Positions 28,086 through 38,245 of a stretch of 64,000 nucleotides of DNA are shown in pieces (the stretch's first letter is position 1; every line of letters starts with the position of its first letter). Source of the DNA: Fimbriimonadaceae bacterium (GTDB taxonomy: Bacteria > Armatimonadota > Fimbriimonadia > Fimbriimonadales > Fimbriimonadaceae); NCBI GenBank assembly GCA_019454125.1, contig CP075365.1, positions 552,218-616,217 of the forward strand. Reading direction: 5' to 3'. The translations under genes and the position numbers were made by a program. Under the pieces are notes generated by a model. It saw nothing but the letters and a program-made list of their open reading frames with translations. It was not told the DNA's origin and ran no database searches.

Positions 28086-29654
28086 ATGAAAGCGAAGACA
28101 ATACTTGGCTTAGCGCTTCTATTCGCCGTCTCGCTCGCGCAGGAAATGCCGGGCCACGATATGGCGGGGATGAAGAAGCAGACCGAGCTCCCGACAATGC
28201 CCGAGGACATGCCCGGATGGATAGGTTCTCCCGGAGCAGACCACCTCTTTTACAAAGCAGCCCCCTACAACTGGTCAATCAACCGTATCCCGAAGTTCGC
28301 GAAGGACATGTATGCGACCGGAGTGGGTCACGCTATGGCCTACGAAGCCCTGGTGCGGGGCGAAGCTCCAACGCTCGAAACCAAGACCTTCGACACGATC
28401 AACTGGGTGCTAAACAACCCGCCGCGAATTCCCGTGGACGAAGGCGCGATCTCACCAACATTCATGCGCCGCTACGGCTATTTGGAGAAGGTCTTCGACT
28501 GGGCACACATTCTCCACTTCCAGACGATCGACACGTTCACCTACCCAGGAATGACCGATGAACAGAAAGAAGCAGAGATCGAGCGGCTGTGGGCGTTCTA
28601 CAGCGCCCAGCCCTATGCGATCACGGGGTTGCCCATGAATATGGATTACCTTGACAGCTTTCCGTATTCGATGAAGTTCCGCACCGACTACCCGAAGGTG
28701 AACGGCCTCTTCTGGGGCTACCACTGGCTACAGACCGTGAACTACGACATGCTGTACCGGGTTCCGGTGAGGGATCAAGCGCCTCAATACGAGGTGATGG
28801 GCGCGCGCTACCACGACGTCGAGCTTTACAAGACCGACCGAGACTTCATGCCGATGACGGCGGAGATGAGTCCGCGCTTCGCCAAACGATTTCCCCAAAT
28901 TGCGAATGCGTTCGATAACCTCCACATGCTTCACGACAACGTGAACGACATTCTTGCTCAGCCGAACTTCACGGAAGCCCAAAAGCAAGAGCAGGTGAAG
29001 ATTGCCATCTATCGCGTTCTCGCCACGACACACAAGGGCGAAACTGCGGGAGAAGGTGAGGGCAAAGAGAACACTCTCCACGATCACCGCCACCCGCCGA
29101 GCATGCCTGGAATGGGTTGGATGAAAGGAAGCGAAGACGACATCATGTGGATGTCCGGCATGGGCTGGATGGACATGAGCGTTTGTTCTCACTGCTCGAT
29201 CCCAATGCCCGAAGGACCCTTTTGGGGAGCGACGGTTTCCGCCGAAGGGTGGACGATGATGGTTCGCTGCCTGATGTGCGCTCGCGACATGGCGGGAGAA
29301 ACGCCGGGCCGCGCAATCATCCGAGCCGCCACCGAAGACCCAAATCGCTTGCTCGTCATGATTTCAGATGACGAGGGAAATCTTACGAGCAACATCAAGG
29401 AAGTGGTGTTCCTTGAGAAGATGGGCGAACATCCTGAATGCTCTGGTTGGTCGCGGGCGTTCACATCGCGAGCCGCATTCGACAAGTATGTTGCCGAGAA
29501 CGCTGAGTTTAAGGACACGAAGCCGCTCAACCTCGAGGAGTGGAGCAAACTCAACAACGGAACGCCGGATACGTACCGCAAGATCGACAAACCAAACCCC
29601 TACAAACCTGATGGCAGGACGCCGCCGCCTACCTCCAGTGGGGGTCGATCATGA
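28086..29654 (+). CDS. Large Met/His-rich secreted protein with C-terminal NosL-like domain
   Basis: 522 aa. After a signal peptide (MKAKTILGLALLFAVSLAQ) comes a Met/His segment (EMPGHDMAGMKK) and an uncharacterised domain of ~320 residues rich in Trp, Tyr and Met. HDHRHPPSMPGMGWMKG and MWMSGMGWMDM follow. Residues ~365-500 repeat the NosL plan: SVCSHCSIPMPEG, VRCLMCARDM, then FLEKMGEHPECSGWSRAFTSRAAFDKYVAE, parallel to the preceding gene. I know no named family with this architecture. Methionine clusters and the CxxC motifs point to Cu(I) binding outside the cytoplasm. The stop overlaps the next start (ATGA). Confidence 0.75.
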   Translation: MKAKTILGLALLFAVSLAQEMPGHDMAGMKKQTELPTMPEDMPGWIGSPGADHLFYKAAPYNWSINRIPKFAKDMYATGVGHAMAYEALVRGEAPTLETKTFDTINWVLNNPPRIPVDEGAISPTFMRRYGYLEKVFDWAHILHFQTIDTFTYPGMTDEQKEAEIERLWAFYSAQPYAITGLPMNMDYLDSFPYSMKFRTDYPKVNGLFWGYHWLQTVNYDMLYRVPVRDQAPQYEVMGARYHDVELYKTDRDFMPMTAEMSPRFAKRFPQIANAFDNLHMLHDNVNDILAQPNFTEAQKQEQVKIAIYRVLATTHKGETAGEGEGKENTLHDHRHPPSMPGMGWMKGSEDDIMWMSGMGWMDMSVCSHCSIPMPEGPFWGATVSAEGWTMMVRCLMCARDMAGETPGRAIIRAATEDPNRLLVMISDDEGNLTSNIKEVVFLEKMGEHPECSGWSRAFTSRAAFDKYVAENAEFKDTKPLNLEEWSKLNNGTPDTYRKIDKPNPYKPDGRTPPPTSSGGRS

Positions 29655-30424
29655 AAAGGTGCGCTTCCCTAATCGCCTTGGGTACTGTGCTCGTCAGCAG
29701 CGTGTTTGCCCAGAGCGACCACAACAACATCGACTCGGGCAGACCATTGCGCTTCGACGATGCCTTCTCGATCGCATTCCGAGAACGCGCACTCGAGTTT
29801 GGCTTGTCACTCGACACTTTCCGTCGCAGGACGGCAAACTACGGGTTCAAGGCCGAATACAAAGTTGGCTTCGCGAAAAATCAGGACATCGGGATCACGT
29901 TCGATCCTATCTACGATGGCACCGACCGAAGGTTCGATGCGGGCAACGTCGAAATCGCATATTTCAACGGCTTTCGGCGAGAAATCAACGATGCTCCGGC
30001 GCTTGCATACCGAATCGAGCTCGGGCTGCCAACCGGTAGAGGAGCAAGCGGGTTAGATGCCAAGTTTCGGGCTATTGCAACGCGGGCTCTGCGACAGTAC
30101 GACAAGGTGCATCTCAACTTCGACGCGAACGTAGCAACAAATCCTGGACCGGGAGAACGCAACGTGGCGTTTGGCGTGATCCTGGGCTACACGAACCCTC
30201 TTGGCTATCCGAGGAAGTTCGATCAGACTATGATTGCAGAGTTCGCTGTACAGCAAAGCGGGAGCAAGGATGAGGGCTTCGTCGGATCTTTTGGAATCGG
30301 TTTGCGTCGTCAGCTCACTCCACAATCCGTATTCGACGTCGGCATTACGTCCGATATCTTCTCCACGAAGGGGGCAGAGCGAAGCTCGCTCAGGCTTGCC
30401 ATCGGCTACTCGGTCGGCTTCTAA
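29651..30424 (+). CDS. Outer-membrane beta-barrel protein of the copper cassette
   Basis: 257 aa with a signal peptide ([21 protein letters not shown]) and alternating hydrophobic strands throughout, ending in an aromatic residue ([11 protein letters not shown]), the C-terminal signal for barrel insertion. It resembles the 'MetA-pathway of phenol degradation'/transporter barrels that often accompany copper genes. It could pass copper or a copper-binding substrate across the outer membrane. The start overlaps the preceding stop as ATGA and the stop shares a base with the copA ATG (TAATG). Confidence 0.72.
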   Translation: MKRCASLIALGTVLVSSVFAQSDHNNIDSGRPLRFDDAFSIAFRERALEFGLSLDTFRRRTANYGFKAEYKVGFAKNQDIGITFDPIYDGTDRRFDAGNVEIAYFNGFRREINDAPALAYRIELGLPTGRGASGLDAKFRAIATRALRQYDKVHLNFDANVATNPGPGERNVAFGVILGYTNPLGYPRKFDQTMIAEFAVQQSGSKDEGFVGSFGIGLRRQLTPQSVFDVGITSDIFSTKGAERSSLRLAIGYSVGF

Positions 30425-32838
30425 TGGAAAGCGTGAACAAACAGCATATCGATCCAGTTTGCGGCATGTGGGTAAACCCCGATGATGCGGCTGGGTCGTT
30501 TGAGCACGCGGGGACGACGTACTATTTCTGCGGCAAGAGTTGCCTGGAGCGATTCAAGTCGAGCCCCGAGAAGTATCTGGCTCCGCAGCCCATCGAGGCA
30601 GCGCAGCCGCCGGATATGCAGGCCGACTACACCTGCCCCATGCATCCCGAGATCGTGCAGAAGGGTCCGGGCAGTTGCCCGAAGTGCGGTATGGCGCTGG
30701 AGCCGCTTCATCCCGTCGCGAAGGTCAGGAAGACGCAGTGGACCTGTCCGATGCATCCGCAAATCGTGCAGGACAAACCGGGCAGTTGCCCCATCTGCGG
30801 GATGGCGCTCGAACCGATGGAGGTAAGCCTCGACGACGAGAATCCTGAGCTTTCAGACATGTCGCGACGGTTCTGGATTTCGACCGTCCTCTCGATTCCG
30901 CTTCTATTGGCAGTGATGCCCCATCTGTTCGGATTCGACATCGCGCAGTGGATACCGCATGGGGTGCTTGGCTGGACGCAGTTTGCGGTTGCCACGCCGG
31001 TCGTGCTTTGGGGAGGGTGGCCGTTCTTCCAGCGCGGTTGGGCTTCGGTTGTCCATCGCAGCCCGAACATGTTTACGCTTATAGCGTTGGGAACGGGAGT
31101 GGCTTGGCTGTACAGCGTGGTCGGGGTAATCGCTCCCCAAGTGTTTCCGCCTTCGTTCCGCAACCAGATGGGCGGCGTGGACCTGTATTTTGAGGCGGCA
31201 GCGGTCATCACGACCCTCGTCTTGCTGGGGCAGGTTTTAGAACTTCGCGCCAGGAGCGCGACGAGCAGCGCCATTCGGGCTCTACTCGATCTTGCACCCA
31301 AGCAGGCACGGGTGGTGCGAGATGGAAAGGAAGAGGACATCCCTCTAGAACATGTCCATATCGGTGACGCGTTGCGAGTGCGCCCAGGGGAGAAAATTCC
31401 AGTAGATGGGGTCGTAATCGAGGGGCGCAGTTCGGTGGACGAATCCATGATCACGGGCGAACCGATGCCGGTGCAGAAGACGGAAGGCGATAGAGTGACG
31501 GGTGCTACAGTGAACGGAACCGGGAGCTTTGTTCTGCGGGCCGAGCGGGTTGGAAGCGAAACCCTGCTTGCCCAGATTGTGAAGATGGTGAGCGAGGCGC
31601 AACGATCGCGGGCTCCGATCCAAAAACTGGCCGACACAGTGTCAGGCATTTTCGTGCCGATAGTGGTGCTGGTCGCGATCATTTCCTTTGTCGTCTGGGC
31701 GATGTTCGGACCCGCGCCTGCAATGGCGTATGCGGTCATCAATGCGGTAGCGGTGCTGATTATCGCCTGCCCTTGCGCACTGGGTTTAGCGACTCCGATG
31801 TCGATCATGGTCGGAACCGGACGCGGTGCACAGGCAGGTGTTCTCATAAAGAATGCGGAGTCTTTGGAAGCGTTCGAGAAAGTGGATACGCTAGTGGTCG
31901 ACAAGACGGGCACACTCACGGAGGGCAAACCCAAACTCATCGCTGTCCAAGCTTTCGGCGATACGTCCGAGGAACAACTTCTCCAGATCGCGGGCGGACT
32001 AGAGCAAGGCAGCGAACATCCTCTGGCAGCCGCGATCCTTGCTGGGCTCAAGGAGCGCAACATCGAGCCAAGCGCCGTGACAGACTTCACGTCCGTCACG
32101 GGCAAAGGTGTGCGAGGCAAATCGGGCTTACACGATGTCGCCTTTGGGAATCTCGCACTGATGGAGGCTGTCGAGGCAAAAGTTGGAGATGTGGCCGCAA
32201 AAGCGGAGGCCATGCGATCCGAGGGCCAGACCGTCATGTTCGTTGCTGCTGGGACGACGATCATCGGTCTGATCGGCGTCGCAGACCCTATCAAGACAAC
32301 AGCATCTGAAGCCTTAATAGCCTTGCACGACGAGAAGATTCGCGTCGTCATGGTCACGGGCGACAGCAAGACCACGGCGCAGGCCGTAGCCACAAAACTC
32401 GGCATCGACGAAGTCCATGCAGACGTTTTGCCCGAAGGCAAGATTGAGATCATCAAGCGACTCCAATCGGAGGGGCGGTTCGTTGCGATGGCAGGTGACG
32501 GGATCAACGACGCCCCTGCTCTTGCTCAAGCTCAGGTTGGAATCGCAATGGGAACTGGCACCGACGTGGCAATGGAAAGCGCTGGAATCACCCTCCTCAA
32601 AGGCGATCTGACGGGACTGGTTCGGGCGAGAAGACTCAGCCGTGCGACAATGAGCAACATCCGCCAGAACCTCTTCTTTGCGTTTATCTACAACGTGGCA
32701 GGGGTGCCAATCGCCGCTGGAGTGCTGTACCCCTTCACCGGACTTCTCCTGAGTCCCATGATCGCGGCTCTAGCCATGAGCTTGAGTTCCGTTTCGGTGA
32801 TCGCCAATGCGCTGAGGCTGCGGAGCGCACGACTCTAG
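30424..32838 (+). CDS. copA: Copper-exporting P1B-type ATPase with YHS and two heavy-metal-binding domains
   Basis: 804 aa. Residues ~7-50 are a YHS domain (DPVCGMWV...[20 protein letters not shown]). Two copies of the HMBD motif follow ([26 protein letters not shown] and [26 protein letters not shown]). The ATPase core has the transport motif [10 protein letters not shown] (Cys449), phosphorylation site DKTGT (Asp493), TGE in MITGEP and [10 protein letters not shown]. The CPC motif plus the later Asn/Tyr and Met-Ser helices mark the Cu(I) subgroup. There is no classical HMA with GMxCxxC. It pumps Cu(I) from the cytoplasm, the end point of this cassette. A 600-codon antisense frame over it is a shadow. 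Confidence 0.95.
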   Translation: MESVNKQHIDPVCGMWVNPDDAAGSFEHAGTTYYFCGKSCLERFKSSPEKYLAPQPIEAAQPPDMQADYTCPMHPEIVQKGPGSCPKCGMALEPLHPVAKVRKTQWTCPMHPQIVQDKPGSCPICGMALEPMEVSLDDENPELSDMSRRFWISTVLSIPLLLAVMPHLFGFDIAQWIPHGVLGWTQFAVATPVVLWGGWPFFQRGWASVVHRSPNMFTLIALGTGVAWLYSVVGVIAPQVFPPSFRNQMGGVDLYFEAAAVITTLVLLGQVLELRARSATSSAIRALLDLAPKQARVVRDGKEEDIPLEHVHIGDALRVRPGEKIPVDGVVIEGRSSVDESMITGEPMPVQKTEGDRVTGATVNGTGSFVLRAERVGSETLLAQIVKMVSEAQRSRAPIQKLADTVSGIFVPIVVLVAIISFVVWAMFGPAPAMAYAVINAVAVLIIACPCALGLATPMSIMVGTGRGAQAGVLIKNAESLEAFEKVDTLVVDKTGTLTEGKPKLIAVQAFGDTSEEQLLQIAGGLEQGSEHPLAAAILAGLKERNIEPSAVTDFTSVTGKGVRGKSGLHDVAFGNLALMEAVEAKVGDVAAKAEAMRSEGQTVMFVAAGTTIIGLIGVADPIKTTASEALIALHDEKIRVVMVTGDSKTTAQAVATKLGIDEVHADVLPEGKIEIIKRLQSEGRFVAMAGDGINDAPALAQAQVGIAMGTGTDVAMESAGITLLKGDLTGLVRARRLSRATMSNIRQNLFFAFIYNVAGVPIAAGVLYPFTGLLLSPMIAALAMSLSSVSVIANALRLRSARL

Positions 32839-32873
32839 AGTCGAATCGTTGGAGATTCACGAGGTATCTCGTG
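32831..32873 (+). other. Palindrome and stem-loop after copA
   Basis: GACTCTAGAGTC (32831-32842) is a perfect 12-bp palindrome that contains the copA stop codon. CACGAG (32858-32863) and CTCGTG (32868-32873) then form a 6-bp stem around GTAT. A third, longer hairpin follows at 32877. No T-tract is present. They may terminate copA transcription or belong to the recombination end. Confidence 0.5.
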
Positions 32874-32876
32874 TGA

Positions 32877-32905
32877 GACCACTGCAACGTGCAACTGCAG
32901 TGGTC
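32877..32905 (+). repeat. Right-end hairpin of cassette 1
   Basis: GACCACTGCA (32877-32886) and TGCAGTGGTC (32896-32905) pair perfectly around a 9-base loop. The right end of cassette 2 has the same hairpin (42069-42097) with GACCTCTGCA/TGCAGAGGTC, i.e. a compensated base-pair change. Both are followed by AGGTTCAAAAATG. The right arm resembles the tRNA-Ala anticodon 3' stem (TGCAGAGGTC). Confidence 0.8.
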
Positions 32906-32956
32906 GATTAGGTTCAAAAATGACTGCTTTTTGCGAGCTTTGGAGTTGATCGGGCC

Positions 32957-33001
32957 ATCGCACTGCAGAGGTCGTGGGTTCGAATCCCATCATCTCCACC
33001 A
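32957..33001 (+). repeat. Attachment-site repeat, copy 2 (between the metal cassettes)
   Basis: A 45-base copy of the tRNA-Ala 3' half, identical to 23149-23193, with no 5' half, so it is not a tRNA gene. It separates the copper cassette from the Zn/Cd cassette. TGGTTCCTA repeats with the same 13-base period follow (33021-33029, 33034-33042), and the cadA stop codon lies inside the first of them. Confidence 0.93.
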
Positions 33002-33026
33002 AGTTCAAATGAACTTGAAATGGTTC

Positions 33027-35150
33027 CTACAATTGGTTCCTAAACTGCGAGGGGAGGGCTGGACGCAGAAGCCTTAACCCGTTCCCAACGACAAGCAAGC
33101 TCGCCCCCATATCGGCGAAAACGGCCATCCACAAGGTAGCGATGCCAAAGAAGGCGAGCACGAAGAAGGCCACCTTTACGCCAATCGCGAATGCGATGTT
33201 TTGCTTCAGGACAGTGGACGCCTTTCGACTCAGACGGATGAACTCCGGGATTTTGCGCAAGTCATCCTGCATGAGCGCGACGTCGGCAGTCTCTATCGCT
33301 GTGTCCGTTCCGGCTGCGCCCATCGCGAAGCCGACGTCTGCCTGGGCTAGTGCGGGGGCGTCGTTGATGCCGTCACCCACCATGCCGACGTGTCCTTTGT
33401 CAGCGGTTAGCTCGGTGATGATCTCTAGCTTGTCTTCGGGAAGTAGGTCTCCGCGAGCGTCGTCAATGCCAACTTGGGCAGCAATGGCCCTTGCGGTGCG
33501 AGCATTGTCACCCGTGAGCATGAGCGTTCTCACTCCAAGGTCGTGCAGCTCCTTAACTGCTTGGATGCTCGTTTCGCGGACGGTGTCAGCTACGGCAATG
33601 ACTCCGAGCGCCCGATCAGTGTTGCCGAGAATGACGACCGTCTTGCCCTGCTCTTCAAGCCGTTCGAGAACCGCCTCGACCTCTGCCCGGCAGTAGTCCT
33701 CCTCGTGGGCAAGCCGGTGGTTTCCGAGGAAATATTGCTGCCCATCAACGACTCCCTTCACCCCCCGCCCCGTTATGGACTCGAACTCTTCGACCGAAGC
33801 TCTCTGGCTTCCGTACGCAGCGACAATGGCGGTAGCCACGGGATGTTCAGAGGGGGCATCCAAGCTAGCCGCTAAGCGAAGCAGTTCAGCCTCTTCTATG
33901 GAATCAAACGAAACGACATCCGTCACCTTCGGCAAGCCGTGCGTCAAGGTGCCGGTTTTGTCAAGAGCAATCTGCGAGAGCCTCCGACCCTCCTCGATGT
34001 AAACGCCACCCTTAACCAAAATTCCTCGTCTTGCAGCTGAGGCCAAAGCGCTGACGACAGTGACCGGAGTCGAGATGACCAGCGCACATGGGCACGCGAT
34101 CACCAAGAGCACCAATGCTTTGTATAGCCAATCCGAGTAAGGTTGGGCCAAAAGCAAGGGTGGCACGACCGTAATGAGGATTGCCAATACGACGACGAGC
34201 GGCGTGTAGTATCTGGCGAACTTGTCGACAAAGCGCTGCGTCGGCGCCTTCTGACTTTGCGCCTGCTGCACGACCCGAATGATTCGCGCCAACGTCGTTT
34301 GCTCAGTGTTCGCCGTTACTTCAAAATCAAAGCTGCCCTTCTCGTTGATCGTTCCGGCGAAGACCTGATCTCCCGCCGCTTTGGCCACCGGAATACTTTC
34401 TCCGGTAATAGGGGCTTGGTTTACACTGGAGGAACCTTTCTTTACGAGGCCATCTAGCGCGATGCGTTCTCCTGGCCGAACTCTCACGAGTTGCCCGAGA
34501 GCGACGCTGGAAGCTTCGATTTCGACCCATTCGTTTCCGACCAATGCAAGTGCACGCTCGGGGGATAATTCCATGAGTGAGCGAATCGCGTGACGCGCTC
34601 GATCGAGCGAGAATGCTTCAATCATTTCAGCGACCCCAAAGAGGAAGGTGACCATAGCGGCTTCGGGCCACTGCCCGATGAAGGCCGCCCCGATGATCGC
34701 AATCGTCATCAAGAAATTTATGTTGAGCGTGAGGGTCCGCAGGGAGACGATCCCCTTTCGAATCGTCTCCTTGCCGCCCAGCGCAATCGAACCAAGTGCT
34801 AGAGCAATCACCGGCCATGACCGTTCTGTGCCCATAGTCCACGCGATGACTTCGGCGGCCACCGCGAGGACTCCAGAAGCTCCCATGAGCCATCGATCGA
34901 GAATCGGAACAGCCGGTCCGTGCCCCGCCGATTCGGGCTCGTCTTCACTTACGAGCTTTGGATCCATTCCTACCGATTCAAGGGCTTGCTGGATGGTGCT
35001 TTCGTCGGGATGTCCGTGGATCACCGTCAGCTTGCGGCTCATCAAGTCGAATTCCAGCCGCTCGATCCCGTTCATCCCTTTCAAACGGTTCCGAATGATG
35101 CCTTCCTCCGTAGGGCAATCCATCTTTCCGATCCGGAAGACCGTCTTCAT
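33027..35150 (-). CDS. cadA: Zn/Cd/Co-exporting P1B-type ATPase
   Basis: 707 aa. N-terminal HMA-like domain (residues ~1-68) with KMDCPTEEGIIRNRL, so the usual GMxCxxC site is reduced to one Cys followed by Glu residues, a variant known in CadA-like pumps. Core motifs: CPCALVIST (Cys353), DKTGT (Asp397), ITGES and [10 protein letters not shown]. The CPC plus the later ...NIAFAIGVKV helix fit the Zn/Cd/Pb subgroup. It exports divalent cations from the cytoplasm to the periplasm for CzcCBA. The start overlaps the czcA stop (ATGA). The last five residues (FRNQL) are encoded within attachment-end repeats, suggesting the original C-terminus was altered at integration. Confidence 0.93.
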   Translation of the reverse strand: MKTVFRIGKMDCPTEEGIIRNRLKGMNGIERLEFDLMSRKLTVIHGHPDESTIQQALESVGMDPKLVSEDEPESAGHGPAVPILDRWLMGASGVLAVAAEVIAWTMGTERSWPVIALALGSIALGGKETIRKGIVSLRTLTLNINFLMTIAIIGAAFIGQWPEAAMVTFLFGVAEMIEAFSLDRARHAIRSLMELSPERALALVGNEWVEIEASSVALGQLVRVRPGERIALDGLVKKGSSSVNQAPITGESIPVAKAAGDQVFAGTINEKGSFDFEVTANTEQTTLARIIRVVQQAQSQKAPTQRFVDKFARYYTPLVVVLAILITVVPPLLLAQPYSDWLYKALVLLVIACPCALVISTPVTVVSALASAARRGILVKGGVYIEEGRRLSQIALDKTGTLTHGLPKVTDVVSFDSIEEAELLRLAASLDAPSEHPVATAIVAAYGSQRASVEEFESITGRGVKGVVDGQQYFLGNHRLAHEEDYCRAEVEAVLERLEEQGKTVVILGNTDRALGVIAVADTVRETSIQAVKELHDLGVRTLMLTGDNARTARAIAAQVGIDDARGDLLPEDKLEIITELTADKGHVGMVGDGINDAPALAQADVGFAMGAAGTDTAIETADVALMQDDLRKIPEFIRLSRKASTVLKQNIAFAIGVKVAFFVLAFFGIATLWMAVFADMGASLLVVGNGLRLLRPALPSQFRNQL

Positions 35151-38100
35151 AGCTCCTCCGGAAGCTCGTTGTCACGCTCGAACCATGTGTAAAGAACCGG
35201 AAGGACGAGAAGGGTTAGCAACGTGGCAGAAGCGATTCCGCCAATGACTACCGTTGCCAAGGGCCTTTGGACTTCTGCTCCTATGCCTGTGTTCAGTGCC
35301 ATGGGAATGAACCCCAGGGCGGCAACGAGAGCGGTCATCAGCACCGGACGAAGACGCTGCTGGGCACCTTCGCTAACGGCGTCCTTAACCAAGAGCTTGC
35401 CTTCTTGTCGCAATCGGTTGATCGCAGAGACCATCACAACACCATTCAGGACCGCAACTCCGGACAAGGCTATGAAGCCTACGCCGGCCGAGATGCTGAA
35501 GGGCAACCCTCTGATCCATAGGGCAAGAACACCGCCCGTCACCGCCAGTGGAACGCCGGTGAAGATCAGCAACGCCTGCTTGATCGAGCCGAAAGTCATG
35601 AAGAGTAGGGTGAAGATCAAGGCAAGCGCCAGAGGCACCACAATCATCAATCGTGCGCTTGCTTGCTGCAGGTTCTCGAACTGACCGCCCCACGTAATGT
35701 AATAGCCTTCGTCGAGCTTTACCTTCTCGTCAATGGCCTTCTGGGCATTCGCGACGAAGCCAGCAAGGTCGGTTCCACGGACGTTGAGCTGAACGACGAC
35801 GCGCCGCTTGCCCGATTCCCGGCTGATTTGGGCGGGTGCAGGTTGATTGTCGATATGCGCCAGACTCGATAGAGGGACCGATTCGCCGTTGGCTAGCTTC
35901 ACGGGCAAACTCGCGATGGCATCAGCGTCGTTTCGTACTTCGGCAGGCAAACGAACGATCAGCTCATACCGCTTGTCCCCTTCACGAATCTGCCCAATCT
36001 CTTCGCCTCCTAAGGCTGAGCTGATTAACTCTTGGACTTCGCTAATCGAAACTCCGAACCGCCCTATGGCTTCGCGGTCGATGTCGATTTGGAGAACGGG
36101 GATGGGCTCAACCTGCTCGACTTCGACGTCCGCTGCGCCCGGGATTTCTGCAACAACCGCCCGAATCTCTTCAGCCTTCTGACGGAGCACCTCCAGGTCT
36201 TCTCCAAACACCTTGATTCCGATGTCGGCCTTGACCCCGGAAACCAATTCGGAGAAGCGCATTTCGATGGGCTGCGAGAAGTTGTAGCCTTGGCCTGGGA
36301 CTTCGTTGAGCTTTTCTTCGATTTCCTCGCGGATCTTTTCCTTAGTCATTCCCGCACGCCACTGATCCCTCTCTTTGAGCATGATGAAGCTGTCGGTAAG
36401 GCTAAGCGGCATTGGATCGGTAGCGACTTCAGGCGTGCCGCTCCGCGAGAACATCGTGATCACCTCCGGAACTTCCAGCACCTTCTTCTCGGCTGCGGTT
36501 ACCAGCCGGATGGTTTCCTCTGCGTTGACGGTCCGGATACGAATCGGCTGCACAACGAGGTCGCCTTCATCCAAGGTTGGAATGAACTCAGCGCCCAGCG
36601 TAGTGAAGACCCAGCCCGCTAGCCCCAGCAGAACGAGAGCCCCCGCGACAACGATTGCCTTTGCGCGCAGCGCGAAGGTCAATGCGGGTTTGTACATACG
36701 GCTGAAGAATCCCATGATCGGGTTCTTGCCCTCGCGCGTGTCGCCTGACAAGAACAGGCTGGCCAAAGCCGGAACCAATGTAAGGGTTAAGATCAACGCG
36801 CCAAGTAGCGCGAACACGACCGTAAAGGCCATCGGCTTGAACATCTTGCCTTCGGTTCCTTCCAGCGCCAAGATCGGCAAATAAACGACCGTGATAATGG
36901 AAACCGCGAAGGCCGTTGGCTTGGCCACTTCCTTCGAGGACTCCCAGACCACGTGCCGCACATCATGACGGTTTAGCGTCTTACCGGCATGCTCGCGGGC
37001 TTCCGCAACCCTGCGGACGGCATTCTCGATCATGACGACCGCGCCGTCGACGATCAAACCAAAGTCGATCGCACCGAGGCTCATGAGGTTCCCAGAGATG
37101 CCCCACTGGTTCATCATGCCGATGGCAAAGAGCATCGACAATGGGATTGCCAAAGCGACGATTACTGCGCCGCGCCAGTTTCCGAGCAGGAGAAGGAGGA
37201 TGACGACGACAAGGATGCCGCCTTCCAACAGGCTCTTCTCAACCGTGCCTACGGTCTTGTCAACCAATTGGGAGCGGTTGTAAACCGTCGTCAGCTTGAC
37301 ATCCTCGGGAAGCTGCGCCTTGATCTCCTCGATTTTGGCGTCCACTGCCTGGGCGACCGTTCGCCCATTGGCCCCCTTGAGCATCATCGCGATGGCAAGG
37401 AGGGCTTCGTGGCCGTCCTTCGTGCTCAGGCCGGTCAGGACCGGTGTCCCTGTCGTGACTTCGGCCACGTCGCGCACGAGCACCGGAGTGCCGTCTTCGC
37501 TCGAAACGGGAATGGTTTCGATTTCCTCTGGTGTGGAAGCCATGCCCACCGAGCGGATGAGCGTTCTCTCCCCTCCAGAGTCGAGAACTCCTCCTCCCGC
37601 GTTCTGGTTGTTGTTCTGCAGGGCTTCGATCAGGTCGTGGATGCCGAGTCCGCGCGCTTGCAGCCGAGCCATGTCGGCGACCACTTGATATTGCTTGACG
37701 TTGCCGTCAGCAACGTTGACTTCGGCGACTCCGGCGACCGAGCGAAGCTGGGGCGCGATCTGCCAATCCATGATCGTCCTCAGGTCGGTGATCGAGCGCT
37801 TGTCGCTTTCGACCGAGAACATGTAGATGTCGCCGAGCCCGGTGGAAACCGGCCCCATTTGTGGCGCATCAATATTCGCCGGTAACTCAGCGCCAACTCT
37901 GCTCAACCGTTCGTTCACAAGCTGACGCGCGAAGAAGATGTCCACGTTGTCGTGGAATGTCACCGTGACTTGGGACAGACCGTATTGGCTGAGCGACCTG
38001 GTGTTCATCACGCCGGGAAGGCCGGCCATCGCCGTTTCGATGGGAAACGTCACCAGCCGCTCCACTTCCTCGGGTCCCATGCCCCCGGTTTGCGTGTTGA

Positions 38101-38245
38101 TCTGCACCTGATTCGTGGTGATGTCAGGGACCGCGTCGAGATTGAGCTTGGTCCATGAGAGAATTCCCCAAAGGACAAGTCCGATGGTTCCGGCAAAAAC
38201 CAGGAGTCGCTGAGTCAGGCTGAAATGGAGGAGTCTATCCAACAT
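35147..38245 (-). CDS. czcA: Heavy-metal RND efflux pump CzcA
   Basis: 1032 aa from the ATG at 38245, which has a strong GGAGG 8 bases upstream; an ATG 8 codons earlier lacks one. Twelve helices and two large periplasmic loops in the RND plan. Helix 4 reads LGAIDFGLIVDGAVVMIEN; the two Asp and the Glu match the HME1 signature of Zn/Co/Cd pumps rather than the CusA (Cu/Ag) pattern. It exports divalent metals from the periplasm through CzcB and CzcC across the outer membrane. It starts ~120 bases after the ABM gene and is coupled to cadA. Confidence 0.95.
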   Translation of the reverse strand: MLDRLLHFSLTQRLLVFAGTIGLVLWGILSWTKLNLDAVPDITTNQVQINTQTGGMGPEEVERLVTFPIETAMAGLPGVMNTRSLSQYGLSQVTVTFHDNVDIFFARQLVNERLSRVGAELPANIDAPQMGPVSTGLGDIYMFSVESDKRSITDLRTIMDWQIAPQLRSVAGVAEVNVADGNVKQYQVVADMARLQARGLGIHDLIEALQNNNQNAGGGVLDSGGERTLIRSVGMASTPEEIETIPVSSEDGTPVLVRDVAEVTTGTPVLTGLSTKDGHEALLAIAMMLKGANGRTVAQAVDAKIEEIKAQLPEDVKLTTVYNRSQLVDKTVGTVEKSLLEGGILVVVILLLLLGNWRGAVIVALAIPLSMLFAIGMMNQWGISGNLMSLGAIDFGLIVDGAVVMIENAVRRVAEAREHAGKTLNRHDVRHVVWESSKEVAKPTAFAVSIITVVYLPILALEGTEGKMFKPMAFTVVFALLGALILTLTLVPALASLFLSGDTREGKNPIMGFFSRMYKPALTFALRAKAIVVAGALVLLGLAGWVFTTLGAEFIPTLDEGDLVVQPIRIRTVNAEETIRLVTAAEKKVLEVPEVITMFSRSGTPEVATDPMPLSLTDSFIMLKERDQWRAGMTKEKIREEIEEKLNEVPGQGYNFSQPIEMRFSELVSGVKADIGIKVFGEDLEVLRQKAEEIRAVVAEIPGAADVEVEQVEPIPVLQIDIDREAIGRFGVSISEVQELISSALGGEEIGQIREGDKRYELIVRLPAEVRNDADAIASLPVKLANGESVPLSSLAHIDNQPAPAQISRESGKRRVVVQLNVRGTDLAGFVANAQKAIDEKVKLDEGYYITWGGQFENLQQASARLMIVVPLALALIFTLLFMTFGSIKQALLIFTGVPLAVTGGVLALWIRGLPFSISAGVGFIALSGVAVLNGVVMVSAINRLRQEGKLLVKDAVSEGAQQRLRPVLMTALVAALGFIPMALNTGIGAEVQRPLATVVIGGIASATLLTLLVLPVLYTWFERDNELPEEL

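Noticed and set aside
30708-32507. 599-codon frame antisense to copA
   Set aside because: It arises from codon bias of copA; Ser/Thr-rich without domains, and copA has all ATPase motifs.
32957-33001. Possible second tRNA gene
   Set aside because: Only the 3' half is present; no D arm or 5' acceptor strand. It is an attachment duplicate. The same applies at 42149-42193.
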